Below, piece by piece: positions 6,409-8,450 of a DNA stretch of 8,450 nucleotides (position 1 is the stretch's first letter; the number at the start of each line of letters is the position of its first letter). The stretch comes from Candidatus Kerfeldbacteria bacterium RIFOXYC2_FULL_38_9 (GTDB taxonomy: Bacteria > Patescibacteriota > Patescibacteriia > UBA9570 > XYC2-FULL-38-9). The DNA lies in the NCBI GenBank assembly GCA_001818355.1, contig MHKJ01000031.1, positions 1 through 8,450 of the forward strand, written 5' to 3'. The position numbers and the translations under genes were made by a program. The notes under the pieces are model-generated. The model saw only the letters and a program-made list of their open reading frames with translations, searched no databases and was not told the DNA's origin.

Positions 6409-8450
6409 TTGAATAATATAGGCCTTACCGTCAGTAAAAAAAGGGTCTTTAAAAATATTTTGTCCCAATTCAGGATTAACTAGTTGTATTTTTTGATCAG
6501 TTTGAATAGTGTTGCTTTGTTTTAAAGTTTGAAAAATATATTCTCGTTCGGTGTCAATATCCGGATTTATTTTATGAGTAATACCCCACTTCAAACCGAT
6601 ATCCAAACTGGCTGTGCCTACATAAATATTTTGACCGCTGTTAGTGATAAAAGCGGTTTTCCAAAAACGGGCGTGGTGTCTTTGACGGGCGGTATCGGTA
6701 CTGGTTGGTTGTTCAAAACCGAAATTATTTATTTGAGAATTCCAAAAAGCAGGTGTCATGGGCGCGGTAGGATAAGGTTTTTTCCACCAGGCCGCTTGCC
6801 ACCATTTGGCAATAGAGCTGAAAGTGGCGCTGTCTGCCAATAGCCAGCCAGCCTTAGTAAAAGCGGCGATCAATTTTTGATCATCATTGGCCACAATTAT
6901 AAAATTAACAGGCTCCACCGTATTGCCGGTAGGGGTTTCTGTGTATTTTAGATTTTCCTCAGAAAAAATATCCTCAACCGTAGCAATAGTAGTGGTGCTG
7001 TTGTTAATGACAGCAGTGGTTAAATTAAGATTTTTATTAAAGTAAATACCAAAGCCAACATAGCAGACACCAGACAGTACTAAAGCGCCGATAACAGCCA
7101 GTTTTTTTATTTGAGGTGAATTTGTGTTAGGGGTTGTTGTTGGTAGCAGTTTTTGTTTACTAAACCCCCATTCAGAAATACCTATTGCTACTATGACAGA
7201 GCAAATTCCAATTAAGTAGCCGGCCCACACGTCAGTAAAATAGTGCACCCCTAAATACAAACGACTTAAACCGATTAAACCGATTAAAATTAAAAAGAAA
7301 AAGAAAAGGTTGATTTTTCTTTTCCAGGAATACTTGCTTTTTAACAGTAAATACAGGAGATAGCCATAAAAAGCCAAGGTAATAGTGGCGTGTCCGCTAG
7401 GGAAAGAAAAAGAAGATTCAGTATAAATTCCAATATCCGGACGAATACGTTTAAAAATTTCTTTGCCCAGATAAGCACAACCTTCTGCTCCCATTACAGA
7501 AACAAAAAGGGGGATCATTAAAAATCTTTTTTTCCAAAGATACAATAAAGCCGCTGTGATGGCTACAAATAATAAAACCAGTGGCCATTCACCTAAAACA
7601 GTGATCCATAAAAATATTTTGACCAGCGCAACATCGCGAAACAGAAGCATTAAATTCGCAATGCGCAAATCGGTTTCTATAATAAGATTATTGGTGAGCA
7701 GAATTTGCACTATTCCTATGAGAGAGAAGAAAAAATAAAGAAAAACCAAAACCAAAACAGTTAAAGTCAGACCGGTGAATTTTTTTTTCTCCAAACGTTG
7801 GTGAATAAAAGGCAAAAGGCGGTTGTGTTTTTGGATGAATTTTTGCACTTCTTTATTTTCCAAAATCGCTTTTTTGAAAGAAGCAAAAACGGCCAGTAAT
7901 AAAACCAAAAACTGTTTCCCTTTTTTGATTATTAAAAATTTTAAAAGATATAAAATAACAAAAGTACCAACTAGAACTGCCAAAAAAATTTCTGCCCGGT
8001 TTAGCCAAGTTTGGGCAATGGTAAAAGATTGGGTAAAAATATATCCGGGCAAAATCCATTCCAGCGACCAGCCGATTGATCCTAAAATATTCCAAAAAAT
8101 AAATTTGCGGCGTTTCATACCCACTGATCCGGCAATAAAAGGAACGAGCTCTTTAATGCTTGGAATAAAACGTCCTAAAAAAATACTTTTGGCTCCATGT
8201 TGGTTGAAAAAGTTTTTTGCTTTATCAAAGTGTTTGCGTTTTAAAAGCCAGGTATCATTTTTTGTCCACTGCGCACCATATTTCTTTCCTAAATAAAAAT
8301 TGATATTATCGCCAATAATCGCGCCTACTGCCGCAAACCAAATCAAGTCTCCCAAGTCCATATAGCCCTGGCCGGATAAAACCCCCAAAAAAAGAATTAA
8401 GGTAGAGCCTGGTACCAACAAACCAACGCCTAAAGTGGTTTCCATAATAG
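6403..8450 (-). CDS. DedA-PAP2-LssY_C fusion membrane protein, N-terminus off the window
   Basis: Polytopic membrane protein, 680 residues from the first visible ATG (8445). The frame stays open to the right edge, and the first residues, METTLGVGLLVPGSTLILF, match the inside of a DedA domain, so about 20-30 residues are missing. Domain 1 (about 1-165) is DedA/SNARE-associated, a family of lipid-scrambling or transport proteins, with FLGRFIPSIKELVPFIAG (89-106). Domain 2 (about 225-425) is a PAP2 phosphatase with all three motifs: K328-x6-R335-P336, PSGH (349-352) and SR-x5-H-x3-D (S394, R395, H401, D405). It should remove phosphate from a lipid such as undecaprenyl pyrophosphate or phosphatidate on the outer membrane face. 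Domain 3 (about 470-680), after a further helix (447-468), is LssY_C-like, with AGWLLAD, YPTAPM and RHHARFW; its function is unknown. The DedA arginine expected in the RFIPxxR motif is lysine (K98). Fusions of this kind are known in bacteria. It probably acts in envelope lipid recycling. Confidence 0.88.
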   Translation of the reverse strand, partial: IMETTLGVGLLVPGSTLILFLGVLSGQGYMDLGDLIWFAAVGAIIGDNINFYLGKKYGAQWTKNDTWLLKRKHFDKAKNFFNQHGAKSIFLGRFIPSIKELVPFIAGSVGMKRRKFIFWNILGSIGWSLEWILPGYIFTQSFTIAQTWLNRAEIFLAVLVGTFVILYLLKFLIIKKGKQFLVLLLAVFASFKKAILENKEVQKFIQKHNRLLPFIHQRLEKKKFTGLTLTVLVLVFLYFFFSLIGIVQILLTNNLIIETDLRIANLMLLFRDVALVKIFLWITVLGEWPLVLLFVAITAALLYLWKKRFLMIPLFVSVMGAEGCAYLGKEIFKRIRPDIGIYTESSFSFPSGHATITLAFYGYLLYLLLKSKYSWKRKINLFFFFLILIGLIGLSRLYLGVHYFTDVWAGYLIGICSVIVAIGISEWGFSKQKLLPTTTPNTNSPQIKKLAVIGALVLSGVCYVGFGIYFNKNLNLTTAVINNSTTTIATVEDIFSEENLKYTETPTGNTVEPVNFIIVANDDQKLIAAFTKAGWLLADSATFSSIAKWWQAAWWKKPYPTAPMTPAFWNSQINNFGFEQPTSTDTARQRHHARFWKTAFITNSGQNIYVGTASLDIGLKWGITHKINPDIDTEREYIFQTLKQSNTIQTDQKIQLVNPELGQNIFKDPFFTDGKAYIIQL

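Noticed and set aside
6529..8296. Plus-strand and other minus-frame open frames inside the DedA-PAP2-LssY gene
   Set aside because: They overlap fully a protein with three recognised domains and have no start signals.
1..8450. Alternative genetic code (TGA as Gly or Trp), as in some Patescibacteria
   Set aside because: TGA ends the sensor at 82-84 in a natural place, no conserved domain is interrupted by TGA, and Trp is coded by TGG.
1..8450. CRISPR array, tRNA/rRNA genes, insertion sequence or toxin-antitoxin pair
   Set aside because: I saw no regularly spaced repeats, cloverleaf-like segments, transposase motifs, terminal inverted repeats or small paired genes.

Overview
The window is AT-rich (lines I counted ran about 27-40% G+C, with one gene near 49%). 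It reads cleanly with the standard bacterial code: TGA ends the first gene and Trp is TGG. The mix suggests a member of the Candidate Phyla Radiation (Patescibacteria): two paralogous 7TM-type sensors, a secreted clan GH-A glycosidase, a DedA-PAP2-LssY fusion, very tight spacing, and promoters set for leaderless or nearly leaderless mRNAs. This assignment is inference from gene style; no marker gene is present.

Layout. Bases 1-81 hold a short open frame that may be the 3' end of a plus-strand gene, and a small hairpin. Bases 82-1532 (minus) encode a membrane sensor with a 7TM-like region, two more helices and a GAF-like domain, but no kinase. Its 5' end is split by a one-base frameshift in a run of seven T. 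A consensus promoter places the true start at 1532, not at the TTG at 1299. Bases 1533-1774 are the divergent intergenic region. Bases 1775-2344 (plus) encode a 189-residue GNAT-like protein with a perfect Shine-Dalgarno sequence and a base composition unlike its neighbours. Bases 2447-4693 (plus) encode a complete 748-residue hybrid-free histidine kinase, paralogous to the first sensor. Bases 4711-6408 (plus) encode a secreted glycoside hydrolase of the GH39/PslG type with an extracytoplasmic beta-rich tail. Bases 6403-8450 (minus) encode a DedA-PAP2-LssY_C membrane protein whose N-terminus lies beyond the right edge; it overlaps the glycosidase tail to tail by 6 bp.

How they may work together. 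All the genes concern the cell envelope: two membrane receptors, a secreted sugar hydrolase and a probable lipid phosphatase/flippase. The full kinase probably signals to a response regulator encoded elsewhere. The most interesting arrangement is the GNAT gene between two receptors of one family. Its motifs recall the thermostable-hemolysin/acyl-amino-acid-synthase group, which is related in fold to LuxI. A small-molecule synthase next to its receptors is possible but is a hypothesis only.
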